The notes under the pieces are model-generated. The model searched no databases. It saw only the letters and a program-made list of their open reading frames with translations, and was not told the origin of the DNA. Position numbers and translations under genes: made by a program. A DNA stretch of 64,000 nt from Nonomuraea sp. SYSU D8015 (GTDB lineage: Bacteria > Actinomycetota > Actinomycetes > Streptosporangiales > Streptosporangiaceae): NCBI RefSeq assembly GCF_008065375.1, contig NZ_VJYI01000013.1, positions 1 through 64,000 on the forward strand, written 5' to 3'. The first letter of the stretch is position 1; every line of letters begins with the position of its first letter. This document shows, piece after piece, positions 8,969 to 16,444 of the stretch.

Positions 8969-9451
8969 CTAGCTTCGCCAGTTGTGCTTGGCCAGCAGGT
9001 TGCGGGCGTCGTCGGCGACCGCCGCGTCCGCCACGACGTCGTACCGGTCGGCCACGAGGTCCCTGCGGGAGACGAAGCCCCGGCCGCCGCGCGTGGTCCA
9101 ATAGCTGACCAGGCCGAAGGCGGCGCCGAACAAGGCGCCGTACGCCATGCCGCCGAGCATCAGCGCCACCGAGGAACCCCCGGTGAACAGCGGCATGAGC
9201 AGCCCGAGCAGCACGCCGAACCAGACACCGGTGCCTGCCCCGGCCCCGACGGCCCGCCACGCGGAGGCACGGCCCAGCACCGTTTCGACCAGACGCAGAT
9301 CGTGGCCGACTATGCCGGCCCGCTCCACGGGAAAACCGTTGCCGGCGAGGAACGCGACGGCTTTGTCCGCCTGCTCCGCCGTGGAGTAGGTGCCGACGAC
9401 CGGCCGGTCCTCGACGCTTGGCAGGATGACCGTCGGACCTGTCTTGAACAT
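8969..9451 (-). CDS. General stress protein (YflT/GSP17M-like) membrane protein
   Basis: A 160-residue protein. The first 50 residues (VVGTYSTAEQADKAVAFLAGNGFP and VERAGIVGHDLRLVE) match the small alpha/beta domain of the general stress protein 17M family. A glycine- and alanine-rich central part follows (about residues 65-115) that could form two membrane spans of the kind seen in ion-channel-like stress proteins. A charged C-terminal tail (residues 120-160) ends in NLLAKHNWRS. It is probably induced by osmotic or general stress. The start has GGAGG-like sequence upstream (reverse of 9455-9470). It stands alone between two gene remnants. Confidence 0.8.
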   Translation of the reverse strand: MFKTGPTVILPSVEDRPVVGTYSTAEQADKAVAFLAGNGFPVERAGIVGHDLRLVETVLGRASAWRAVGAGAGTGVWFGVLLGLLMPLFTGGSSVALMLGGMAYGALFGAAFGLVSYWTTRGGRGFVSRRDLVADRYDVVADAAVADDARNLLAKHNWRS

Positions 9452-9565
9452 GATGCCCCTCCGTCCTCCTCACCTGGCCGAAACTTACAACTCCAATTAT
9501 AGGTTTTCCCAAAAAATCCGCGTTTATCCGCAGAAGTCCGCGATGGTGGCGGCGGGGACCGCGGT

Positions 9566-9655
9566 GAGGCGCTGGAGGCCCCTCTTCTCACCTGTGACGC
9601 CAAGCTGTTCGGCAGCGGGCACAACGCCGATGTGCAGGTGTTCCCGCGTAGCTGA
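9566..9655 (+). pseudogene. C-terminal remnant of a PIN-domain (VapC-like) toxin
   Basis: The frame reads EALEAPLLTCDAKL, then GSGHNADVQVF and a stop. This matches the last strand-helix of PIN-domain nucleases, in which the Asp of LLTxD is the final catalytic acid. Upstream the frame becomes glycine-rich nonsense and no start or upstream PIN motif is present. Only about 29 codons survive. The rest of the interval 9452-9797 holds an AT-richer patch (around 9485-9525) and no other gene. Confidence 0.55.
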
Positions 9656-9797
9656 CCTCAGTACGTCCGGTTCTTGGTGATGGCCGGCTCTCTGCGCCGC
9701 CTCGGTCGCCGGCCATCCGTCCCGATGGAACACCAGCCCATGTTTCCCCGCCGTTTCCCGGCGAGGCCACCGATCCCCGAGACGGCGGAGAACCGCG

Positions 9798-10397
9798 GTG
9801 GTCCCCGGCTGCGATAGGGAAGGTGTGAGACCGTTCTCCTCCCGGCGGCGGGTGGCACCCGGCGACGACGACCGCACCGACGTCGAGCTCGTCGCCGCCG
9901 TGGCCGAAGGCAGCACCGCCGCGCTGCGCCTCCTCCACCGGCGGCACGCCCCGTGGCTGCGGGCTCGGCTGTCCCGGCGCTGCGCCGATCCGGACGTCGT
10001 GGACGACGCGCTGCAGGAGACGTTCCTGGCGGTGTGGCGGTCGGCGGGGCGTTTCAAAGGGGACAATCCGGCGGGCTGGCTGTGGACGATCGCCATCCGC
10101 CGCCTCATCTCGGCGCTGCGCGGACGTGGCTCCCGCTGGATCGGCGGCGACGTCACCGACGTGGAGCCGATTCCCGCGTCGGCCTCCGCCGAGGACGTCG
10201 TGCTGCTCGGCGTCGAACACGGCGACCTGGGCGCCGCGCTGACCCGGCTCTCGCCCGAGCTGCGCGCCGTCATCGAGGCGACCGTGCTGGACGGTCTCAC
10301 GACCAAGGAGGCCGCGCGCCTCCTCGGCATCCCTGAAGGCACGGTCAAGACCCGCGCGATGCGGGCCAGGGCCCGGCTGCGTGAGGAACTGTCATGA
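9798..10397 (+). CDS. ECF RNA polymerase sigma factor
   Basis: A 199-residue sigma factor with region 2 (LLHRRHAPWLRARLSRR, DVVDDALQETFLAVWRSAGRF, NPAGWLWTIAIRRLISALR) and region 4 (LSPELRAVIEATVLDGLTTKEAARLLGIPEGTVKTRAMRARARLRE). It overlaps the following zinc-finger anti-sigma gene by four bases (ATGA), the classic sigma/anti-sigma arrangement. The GTG at 9798 is preceded by GGCGGAG. A GTG at 9825 is an alternative. The operon goes on with an ABC transporter, which is probably the main target. The signal is unknown. Confidence 0.9.
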   Translation: MVPGCDREGVRPFSSRRRVAPGDDDRTDVELVAAVAEGSTAALRLLHRRHAPWLRARLSRRCADPDVVDDALQETFLAVWRSAGRFKGDNPAGWLWTIAIRRLISALRGRGSRWIGGDVTDVEPIPASASAEDVVLLGVEHGDLGAALTRLSPELRAVIEATVLDGLTTKEAARLLGIPEGTVKTRAMRARARLREELS

Positions 10398-11185
10398 GTG
10401 GCTGGCACATCCCCGACGACCTGCGTGAACGCTACCTCGCCGGGACGCTCGACGCCGCACTCGCCATGTCCGTGGACGCCCACCTGGGCCGGTGCGCGAA
10501 GTGCCGGGCGGCGGTGCCGTACGAGCCGGACTGGCTGGAGGCGTCCTGGGAGCGGCTGGAGGCCGAGCTGATCAAGCCGCGCCCGGCGCCGTTCGAGCGC
10601 CTGCTCCGGCACGGCGGCGTCCCCGGCCACCTGGCGAGGCTGCTGACCGCCACCCCGACGATGAGCCGGGCCTGGGTGGTGGCGGTGGTCGCCTCAGTGG
10701 CCTTCGGGGTGGTGGCGGCGCGGCAGGACGCAGACCTGCTGCCCGCGTTCCTGATCGGGGCGCCGGTGCTGCCGCTCACGGGGATCGCGCTCGCGTACGG
10801 GCCGCGCGTCGACCCCGCGCACGAGCTGATGGCGGCCACCCCGCTGTCCGGGCCGCGGCTGCTGCTGACCAGGGCCACGGCGGTGCTGGCGGTGGCGACG
10901 GTCCTCGCCGCGATCGCCTCCCCGCTGCTGCCCGCGCCGCCCGGCCTGAGCGCCGCCTGGCTGCTGCCCTCGCTGGCCGCCGCCTCGGGCTGCCTGGCCC
11001 TGTCGAACCGGCTGCCCGTGCCGATCGCCGCCTTCGCCGTGGGCGGGGTGTGGTTGGCCATCGTCGGCACGGGCGGCCTGGTCTCCGGCAGCTGGCTGGC
11101 CGTGTTCGGGCCGGTGGCGCAGCTCGGGTACGGCCTGGCCGCCCTGCTCCTGTCGTTCCGCGTCTACAGAGTGAGCATCGCATGA
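10394..11185 (+). CDS. Zinc-finger anti-sigma factor with multi-span membrane domain
   Basis: A 263-residue protein. The N-terminal segment has the anti-sigma zinc-finger signature His30-x3-Cys34-x2-Cys37 (HLGRCAKC), after a short helix. From about residue 90 to the end there are around six hydrophobic segments, far more than the single span of most anti-sigma factors. It therefore looks like an anti-sigma domain fused to an integral membrane sensor, or to an ABC-2-like permease remnant. It overlaps both neighbours (ATGA with the sigma gene, ATGA with the ATPase gene), so the five genes from 9798 to 14200 form one tight operon. Sigma inhibition is inferred from the motif and position. Confidence 0.85.
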   Translation: MSGWHIPDDLRERYLAGTLDAALAMSVDAHLGRCAKCRAAVPYEPDWLEASWERLEAELIKPRPAPFERLLRHGGVPGHLARLLTATPTMSRAWVVAVVASVAFGVVAARQDADLLPAFLIGAPVLPLTGIALAYGPRVDPAHELMAATPLSGPRLLLTRATAVLAVATVLAAIASPLLPAPPGLSAAWLLPSLAAASGCLALSNRLPVPIAAFAVGGVWLAIVGTGGLVSGSWLAVFGPVAQLGYGLAALLLSFRVYRVSIA

Positions 11186-12027
11186 TCCAGATCAGGAACC
11201 TGTCCAAGGTGTACGGCCACCGACGCGCCCTCGACGGTCTCGACCTCACCCTCGGCACCGGCGTGACCGGCCTGCTCGGCCCGAACGGCGCCGGCAAGAC
11301 CACCCTCTTGCGCTGCCTGGCCACCACGCTGGCCCCGTCCGGCGGCTCGATCGAGGCGTACGGCCTGAACCCGGCCGACCCCGTACAGCGCACCGCGCTG
11401 CGCCGCAGACTCGGCTACCTGCCGCAGGACCCCGGCTTCTATCCGCATTTCACCGTCTTCGACCTCGTCGACTACGTAGCGATCCTGAAGGAGATGACCG
11501 TCCGCGAGCGACGGCACGCCGAGGTGCGGCGGGTGCTGGCCGAGGTGGACCTCACCGACCAGGCGCGGCTGAAGGTGCGCAAGCTGTCGGGCGGCATGCG
11601 GCAGCGGCTCGCGCTGGCGCAGGCGCTGCTCGGCGAGCCCGATCTGCTGATCCTCGACGAGCCGACCGTGGGGCTGGATCCCGAGCAGCGGATGTTGTTC
11701 CGGGCGCTGGTGTCGCGGCTGGGCGAGAGCCACACGGTCGTGTTGTCCACGCATCAGACGGAGGACGTCGCGGCGCTGTGCGAGCGGGTGGTCGTGATGC
11801 GGGACGGGCGGGCGGTCTTCGACGGGACGCCCGGCGAGCTGGCGGGCGTGGCGGCCGGCCGGGTGTGGCTGTCTGACCAGGCGCCGGCGGCGTCCCAGGT
11901 GTTCTGGCGGACGGCGGACGGCCGGTACCGGACGCTCGGCGACCGGCCGCCCTCGGCGGACGCGACGGCGCCCGGGGTCGAGGACGGCTACCTCATGCTG
12001 CTCAGGCGGCACGAGGAGGCGGCGTGA
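11182..12027 (+). CDS. ABC transporter ATP-binding protein
   Basis: A 281-residue ABC ATPase with Walker A GPNGAGKT at residues 33-40, the Q-loop in GYLPQDPGFYPHF, signature LSGGM at 135-139, Walker B LLILDEPTVGLD at 155-166 and the switch His in VLSTHQTEDV. The closest type is the drug/ABC-2 exporter ATPase group. The C-terminal 60 residues form a small extra domain after GTPGELAG. Its ATG overlaps the anti-sigma stop, and its stop overlaps the GTG of the next gene. It should energise the membrane protein encoded directly downstream. Confidence 0.93.
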   Translation: MIQIRNLSKVYGHRRALDGLDLTLGTGVTGLLGPNGAGKTTLLRCLATTLAPSGGSIEAYGLNPADPVQRTALRRRLGYLPQDPGFYPHFTVFDLVDYVAILKEMTVRERRHAEVRRVLAEVDLTDQARLKVRKLSGGMRQRLALAQALLGEPDLLILDEPTVGLDPEQRMLFRALVSRLGESHTVVLSTHQTEDVAALCERVVVMRDGRAVFDGTPGELAGVAAGRVWLSDQAPAASQVFWRTADGRYRTLGDRPPSADATAPGVEDGYLMLLRRHEEAA

Positions 12028-12090
12028 CGCAGGGACTCTTCATGGGAAGCGGCGTGACGCGGCGAGTCCTCGGGGAAGGCGGCGTGACGC
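12021..12090 (+). repeat. 30-base unit with GGCGTGACGC at three consecutive phases
   Basis: GGCGTGACGC begins at 12021, 12051 and 12081, exactly 30 bases apart, and the sequence between is partly conserved. The period is a multiple of three, so the downstream gene keeps its frame. The copies carry potential GTG starts at 12024, 12054 and 12084, each preceded by a purine-rich stretch. Confidence 0.85.
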
Positions 12091-13502
12091 GGGAGCTGTT
12101 CCTGTTCGAGGCGCGGCGGCTGATGCGGCATCCGCTGGTGTGGGGCATGACCGGGCTGGTGCCGGCGCTGCAGACGTACCTCAGCCGGGACCAGCAGCCG
12201 CATTGGGGCGTCGATCCCGTCCACGCGACCGGCCTGTCCGCCTGCCTGGGCGCGGCCGTGCTGGTCGTGGCCGGCCTGGCCGCCTCGCGGGACGGGCGGC
12301 ACGGGATGCCGGAGAGCCTGGCGGGACTGCCGGGCCGGGCCGAGCGCCGGACGCGCGCGATCCTGCTGGCCACGCCGCTGGTCGCGGGGCTGGCCGCCGC
12401 GGTGTCCGTCTTCGGCTACCTGGGGATCCGGCTGCTGAGCGGGCCGGGCGCGGGGCGGTTCGACGTGTGGGAGCCGCTGACGGCGGTGGCGGCGGCGATG
12501 CTCGCCGCGACGCTGGGGGTCGCCGTGGGGCGTTGGGCTCGGTGGCTGATCGCGGGGCCGATGGTGGCGGCCGTGCTCGGCTATCTGATCTTCACGAACT
12601 ACCAGAACGGCGCCGCGGGGTGGCTGCTGCCGGTCATGCAGCAATACCACGCTGACTGGCCGGACCGGCCTTCCGGCGTCCACCTGGTGTACGTGCTGGC
12701 GCTCGCGGTGTTGTTCGGCGGGGTCGCGGTTCTGCGGCATCGGGCACGGCTCGCGCCTGCCGTGGCCGTGGTGGCGGCGCTGGGTGTCGCGGTGCCGACG
12801 GGGGCCGTCGCGGCAGCCGAACCGCCGTTCGTGGAGCATGGGGCGGGCTGGTTCACCATCGAGGATGTGGACCCTCGGGTCCGCGAGCGCTACCACGGGC
12901 GGAACACTCATCGCTGCTCGGTCCGGGAGGGGATCACTTACTGCGCATACCCGCACTACGAGCCGTGGATCCCGCTGTGGGAGGAGACCGTGCGGTCGGC
13001 CGTGGACGCGCTGCCGGCCGCTCTGCGGGCGCGTGTGCCGCGGGTCGAGCAGACGAGTCCACGCTGGTACATCGGCGACGACGACACTCCCAAGATCAGG
13101 CCGGCGATGAGCTGGGGCCATCCGGACCAGCGCACCGTGCTGGCCCACGATGTGGCGCTCTGGGCTACCCGTTGGCAGGGCCGGGGCGACGGGGAGGAAT
13201 GCGACGGGCGCGGGCAGGCCCGGACCGTCGTGGCGCTGTGGATCATCGGCCAGGTCTCCCCACCTGAGCGGCCGCGCATACTCCTCGTCGACGGCGACCA
13301 CGGCAGACGGTGGATGCTCGGCTGGGGCGACGCCGAGATCGGCTACGCCAAGCTGCTCCTCACCACTCCCGGCGCCCGCGAGAAGGTGCACGCCCACTGG
13401 GAAACCCTCATCAAGCCCACCACGACCATCGACCAGGCCCTGCCGCTGCTCGGCCTGCCCCGCATGTTCGACGCGCCGACGGGAGCCCAGCCATGTCTGT
13501 GA
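12024..13502 (+). CDS. ABC-2-like membrane protein with large extracytoplasmic C-terminal domain
   Basis: A 492-residue product. Residues 35-260 contain about six hydrophobic segments and should be the membrane partner of the ATPase upstream. After the last span (about 245-265, ending in a signal-peptidase-like AVAAAEPP) there is a soluble domain of about 225 residues with a Cys pair in HRCSVREGITYCAYP. I do not recognise this domain. The first 30 residues come from the 30-base repeat, so the start could be GTG 12024, 12054 or 12084. The first overlaps the ATPase stop and follows GAGGAGG. The gene overlaps the next by 10 bases. Confidence 0.8.
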   Translation: MTQGLFMGSGVTRRVLGEGGVTRELFLFEARRLMRHPLVWGMTGLVPALQTYLSRDQQPHWGVDPVHATGLSACLGAAVLVVAGLAASRDGRHGMPESLAGLPGRAERRTRAILLATPLVAGLAAAVSVFGYLGIRLLSGPGAGRFDVWEPLTAVAAAMLAATLGVAVGRWARWLIAGPMVAAVLGYLIFTNYQNGAAGWLLPVMQQYHADWPDRPSGVHLVYVLALAVLFGGVAVLRHRARLAPAVAVVAALGVAVPTGAVAAAEPPFVEHGAGWFTIEDVDPRVRERYHGRNTHRCSVREGITYCAYPHYEPWIPLWEETVRSAVDALPAALRARVPRVEQTSPRWYIGDDDTPKIRPAMSWGHPDQRTVLAHDVALWATRWQGRGDGEECDGRGQARTVVALWIIGQVSPPERPRILLVDGDHGRRWMLGWGDAEIGYAKLLLTTPGAREKVHAHWETLIKPTTTIDQALPLLGLPRMFDAPTGAQPCL

Positions 13503-14200
13503 CCATCCACCGTCCCGAAGCCACGCCGTTGACATCGAGTGCTCCCCCGCAGGCCGCCGCCGTCCCTTCTCGGTGGCGCGCGGCCGGCCTGCTGGTCCGC
13601 CCACTGGTCAGGGCCGTCGACTGGGGGCCGCTCGCCGTGGTGACGGCGTTCGTCGCGGCCCTGCTGACGCTGGTGCAGGCCGGAGAGCCGCTGCCACCGG
13701 GCGACGCGCTGCTGCTGATGCGGATCGCCGGCACCCTGCTCGGCGGGGCGGCCGCGTTCGCGCTGGTCGACGCCATGTCTGCCGACCTCGGTGCGACGGC
13801 CGTGCCGAGATGGGTGCGGCAGGCGCTGCGGTGCCTGCTGGCGGGCGGCACGGCGGTCGCCGTGTGGCTGGTCGCCTTCCTCTACGCCCTGTCCCGCCTC
13901 CCCGAAGGCGCCCTCTTCCCGGTGGGCGATCTGCTGGTGGAGGTGGGCGTGTGCTTGGGGATCGCGCTGGCGGCCGCGGCGACCGCCGTCAGGCACGCGA
14001 GCGGGCGGCAGGCGGCCATGGCGGCGGTGGTGGTCCAACTGGGGCTGGTGCTGGCGACGCGCCTGCTGCCCGACCAGGTCCAGCTGTGGCCGCCGACCTG
14101 CGGGTTCGGGTATTGGGACGAGGCGCACCGGTTCTGGCTCGCGCTGCTGCCGTTGCCGTACGTGTGGCTCGGCCTCGCCTGCCGCGATCTGCGCCGCTGA
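13493..14200 (+). CDS. Multi-span membrane protein, last gene of the sigma/ABC operon
   Basis: A 235-residue protein with about six hydrophobic segments, beginning MSVTIHRPEATP. The frame is open further upstream, but the ATG at 13493 overlaps the preceding stop by 10 bases, as expected for a coupled gene. No conserved family motif was recognised. Its position makes it a likely second permease subunit or accessory membrane protein of the ABC system. The final residues (PYVWLGLACRDLRR) end in a positively charged cytoplasmic tail. It converges on the dehydrogenase gene ending at 14205 with only four bases between the stops. Confidence 0.78.
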   Translation: MSVTIHRPEATPLTSSAPPQAAAVPSRWRAAGLLVRPLVRAVDWGPLAVVTAFVAALLTLVQAGEPLPPGDALLLMRIAGTLLGGAAAFALVDAMSADLGATAVPRWVRQALRCLLAGGTAVAVWLVAFLYALSRLPEGALFPVGDLLVEVGVCLGIALAAAATAVRHASGRQAAMAAVVVQLGLVLATRLLPDQVQLWPPTCGFGYWDEAHRFWLALLPLPYVWLGLACRDLRR

Positions 14201-14204
14201 CCCT

Positions 14205-15074
14205 TCACCCGCCCTGTTTCCGCAGCACCTCGGTCAGGGCCGAGATGCTGTGCTCGCCGTACCCGGCCTCCACGGCCCGCCTCAGCAGATCGTGGAGGGG
14301 CGCGTGCCAGGTCACGTCGAGATTCGCCTCCTGGCCGAGCTCCTCGTCGTAGGGGATGCCGGCGACGAAGACGTTGACGCTGGACCCGAGCTTGGAATAG
14401 TCGCCGCTGTCGATCTCCTCGGCGAGGACGGGCAGCAGCGAGATGATCATCTCCAGCCACTTGGCGGTGAAGCGCACCATGCTGCTCACCTCCAGCCCGC
14501 GGGCCTGGACGAGGGCGGCGCCCTGGAAGAAGCCGACCAGAGCCGGCAGCAGGGTGCCACCCACCGCCATCTCGTAGAGCGCGGCGAGATCCGGCTCCGT
14601 ACCGAGATGGACGGTGTCGCCGCCCATGACCTTCAGCGTGGTCAGGTGCTCGTCGAAGACGGTCTTGTCACCGCCGTAGTACAGCAGGGTGCCCGGGGCG
14701 CCCACGGCCGAGGGCACGTTCTTGATCGCCCCGTCCAGGAACCGGGCGCCGTGGCCAGCCGCCCAGGCCGCCATCTCGCGGGCGCCGGCCGGGGAGCCGC
14801 TGTTCAAGGTGACCAGGGCACGCCCGGCCAGCGTGGCGGCGGCCGGTTCCAGGGTCTGGCGGGTGGCGTCGTAGTCGGTCAGGCAGGCGATGACCAGCGG
14901 GCTCGCCGCCACCGCGTCCTGGATGGCCGTGGCATGGGACGCTCCCTTGGCGACGAGAGCGGCGGCCTTCGCGGCGGTCCGGTTCCACACGGTGGTCGGA
15001 TGTCCGGCCGCCACGAACGCCTCGGCCAGCGCCGTACCCATCGAGCCCAATCCAATGATCGTCACAGGTGTCAT
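14205..15074 (-). CDS. NAD(P)-dependent dehydrogenase, imine-reductase/6PGDH-like
   Basis: A 289-residue protein with a Rossmann start (VTIIGLGSMGTALAEAF, GHPTTVWNRTAAKA), where the Arg after Asn in WNRT favours NADP. After about residue 165 comes the all-helical domain of the beta-hydroxyacid dehydrogenase/imine reductase superfamily. The typical catalytic Lys region of true hydroxyisobutyrate dehydrogenases is not evident. The imine-reductase branch is the best match, with KNVPSAVGAPGTLLYYGG resembling its P-x-x-I/V-G-x-P-x-x-x-x-Y-G loop. It is divergent from an HxlR regulator, whose operator lies in the gap, and is probably its target. Confidence 0.85.
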   Translation of the reverse strand: MTPVTIIGLGSMGTALAEAFVAAGHPTTVWNRTAAKAAALVAKGASHATAIQDAVAASPLVIACLTDYDATRQTLEPAAATLAGRALVTLNSGSPAGAREMAAWAAGHGARFLDGAIKNVPSAVGAPGTLLYYGGDKTVFDEHLTTLKVMGGDTVHLGTEPDLAALYEMAVGGTLLPALVGFFQGAALVQARGLEVSSMVRFTAKWLEMIISLLPVLAEEIDSGDYSKLGSSVNVFVAGIPYDEELGQEANLDVTWHAPLHDLLRRAVEAGYGEHSISALTEVLRKQGG

Positions 15075-15110
15075 GGCCGCAACTCTGCCGCCCGCACTGG
15101 CATTTACTCA

Positions 15111-15135
15111 AGTACCGACAATTTTGTCGGGTACT
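15111..15135. promoter_or_regulatory. HxlR-type operator in the divergent gap
   Basis: A 25-base near-palindrome: AGTACC, GACAA, then TTGTC, GGGTACT, with arms offset by one C. It lies 36 bases from the start of the dehydrogenase gene and 15 bases from the regulator start. GTAC-n-GTAC symmetry is typical of HxlR sites. Confidence 0.7.
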
Positions 15136-15150
15136 GATAAAAATGTAAGT

Positions 15151-15498
15151 ATGAAGAAGCGGACCTTCACCTGTGGGCTCGACGCCGCGATCGCCGTCGT
15201 GGGAGGCAAGTGGAAGGGGCTGATCCTCTTCGCGTTGCAGGACGGGCCGGCACGGTTCGGCGAGCTGCGGCGGGCGGTGCCCGGCATCAGCGAGCGGGTG
15301 CTGATCCTGCAGCTCCGCGAGATGGAGACGGCCGGCCTGGTGCATCGCGAGGTGTATCACCAGGTCCCGCCCAAGGTGGAGTATTCGCTCACCGACTTCG
15401 GCCACACGCTCAACACCGCGATGGCGCCGCTCGGCGAGTGGGGCGAAGAGCACATGGAGCGCATCGAGTCCATCCCCTGGGACGAGGCCCGGTCCTGA
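15151..15498 (+). CDS. HxlR-family winged-helix transcriptional regulator
   Basis: A 115-residue regulator of typical HxlR length. It has the early Cys and Lys (KKRTFTCGLDAAIAVVGGKWKGLILFAL), the recognition segment RFGELRRAVPGISERVLILQLREME, and the wing VYHQVPPKVEYSLTDFG. HxlR proteins often respond to electrophiles or oxidants through a Cys near residue 8, which is present here. The ATG at 15151 gives this canonical start even though the frame is open upstream to 14890. It is divergent from the dehydrogenase gene and shares its promoter region, so autoregulation and control of that gene are likely. Confidence 0.93.
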   Translation: MKKRTFTCGLDAAIAVVGGKWKGLILFALQDGPARFGELRRAVPGISERVLILQLREMETAGLVHREVYHQVPPKVEYSLTDFGHTLNTAMAPLGEWGEEHMERIESIPWDEARS

Positions 15499-15501
15499 CC
15501 G

Positions 15502-16353
15502 CTACCTCCTCAGCACGTCGACCAGACTCGTGAGGCTGTCCTGGCCGTGACCTGCGGCGGCACCCTTACGGAAGAGCTCCAGGAGGGCTGCGGGCAGGGA
15601 GTCGTCCACACCGGACGCCCGCGCGGTGTGCACGACGTGCTCCAGGCTCGCGACGCCCATGGAGATGCGATCCACGTCCCCTTCGTGATGTCCGGCGGCG
15701 ATGCGCGGGGCGTAGAACTCCAGGAAGTACCGGAAGTCCATGGTCTTCACGGCGTTCGGCAGGAACCGCTCCGCCGAGATCCCGTTCGCCTCCGCCACCG
15801 CCTGCCCGTGCAGGTAGCCCGCGAGCCCCGTCCAGAACATGTCGATCCCGATCTGGTAGTACAGCGCCGCCAGGCCCGGATCCTCGCCGAGATAGTCGAT
15901 CCCCGTCAGCACCTCCAGCGTGCTCCGGTGCGCCTCGATCGCGACCTCGGGCCCGCTGTAGTAGGTCATGGCGTCCGGCGTGCCGATCATCGGCGGCGGC
16001 ACCTGGACACCGCCGGTGATCTGCACGGCACCGCGCTCGGCCATCCATCGGGCCGCCTCGCGAGCCCGGTCGGGGGTGTCGGACGTCAGGTTGGCCACGG
16101 TGCGGCCGGTCAGGGCCGGGGCGGCCGGTTCGAGGACGGCGTACATCGCGTCGTAGTCGATCAGACTCAGCACCACCAGATCACTGGCGGTGAGCGCCTC
16201 CTCGACGGATCCCGCCCGCTTGGCGCCCCGCGCCACCAGATCGTCGGCCTTGGCGGGCGTACGGTTCCACACGGTCACGTCGTAACCGCCGGCCAGATAG
16301 GCGCCGGCCATCGCCTGCCCCATGGGGCCCAGCCCGATCACTGCCACATTCAT
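15502..16353 (-). CDS. NAD(P)-dependent dehydrogenase, second imine-reductase-like paralogue
   Basis: A 283-residue paralogue of the protein encoded at 14205-15074, with VAVIGLGPMGQAMAGAY, VTVWNRTPAKADDLV, and the loop VQVPPPMIGTPDAMTYYSG. The helical C-terminal domain follows from about residue 165. The similarity in order and motifs suggests an old duplication of enzyme plus regulator. It converges on the HxlR gene with three bases between the stops, and its ATG follows TAGGAGGCATCA. Two TetR-type operators lie between its start and the TetR gene. The substrate is unknown; cyclic imines or small beta-hydroxy acids are possible. Confidence 0.85.
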   Translation of the reverse strand: MNVAVIGLGPMGQAMAGAYLAGGYDVTVWNRTPAKADDLVARGAKRAGSVEEALTASDLVVLSLIDYDAMYAVLEPAAPALTGRTVANLTSDTPDRAREAARWMAERGAVQITGGVQVPPPMIGTPDAMTYYSGPEVAIEAHRSTLEVLTGIDYLGEDPGLAALYYQIGIDMFWTGLAGYLHGQAVAEANGISAERFLPNAVKTMDFRYFLEFYAPRIAAGHHEGDVDRISMGVASLEHVVHTARASGVDDSLPAALLELFRKGAAAGHGQDSLTSLVDVLRR

Positions 16354-16366
16354 TGATGCCTCCTAC

Positions 16367-16382
16367 TAGAACGAACGCTCTA
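16367..16382. promoter_or_regulatory. TetR-type operator, copy 1
   Basis: TAGAACGAACGCTCTA, a near-palindrome with arms TAGA-CG and CG-TCTA. It lies 13 bases upstream of the dehydrogenase start at 16353. The same 16 bases recur at 16411-16426. Confidence 0.75.
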
Positions 16383-16410
16383 TCCAGGGATCAGGACCCT
16401 AGCACACCGC

Positions 16411-16426
16411 TAGAACGAACGCTCTA
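16411..16426. promoter_or_regulatory. TetR-type operator, copy 2
   Basis: An exact second copy of TAGAACGAACGCTCTA, 44 bases from copy 1 (about four helical turns) and 18 bases before the TetR start. GAACG-like arms are common for TetR repressors of this type. Confidence 0.75.
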
Positions 16427-16444
16427 CCCAATATGCTGTGAGCC

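Noticed and set aside
11988..13604. A 538-codon minus-strand frame
   Set aside because: Antisense to the ABC permease gene, His/Arg/Pro-rich and without any family signature.
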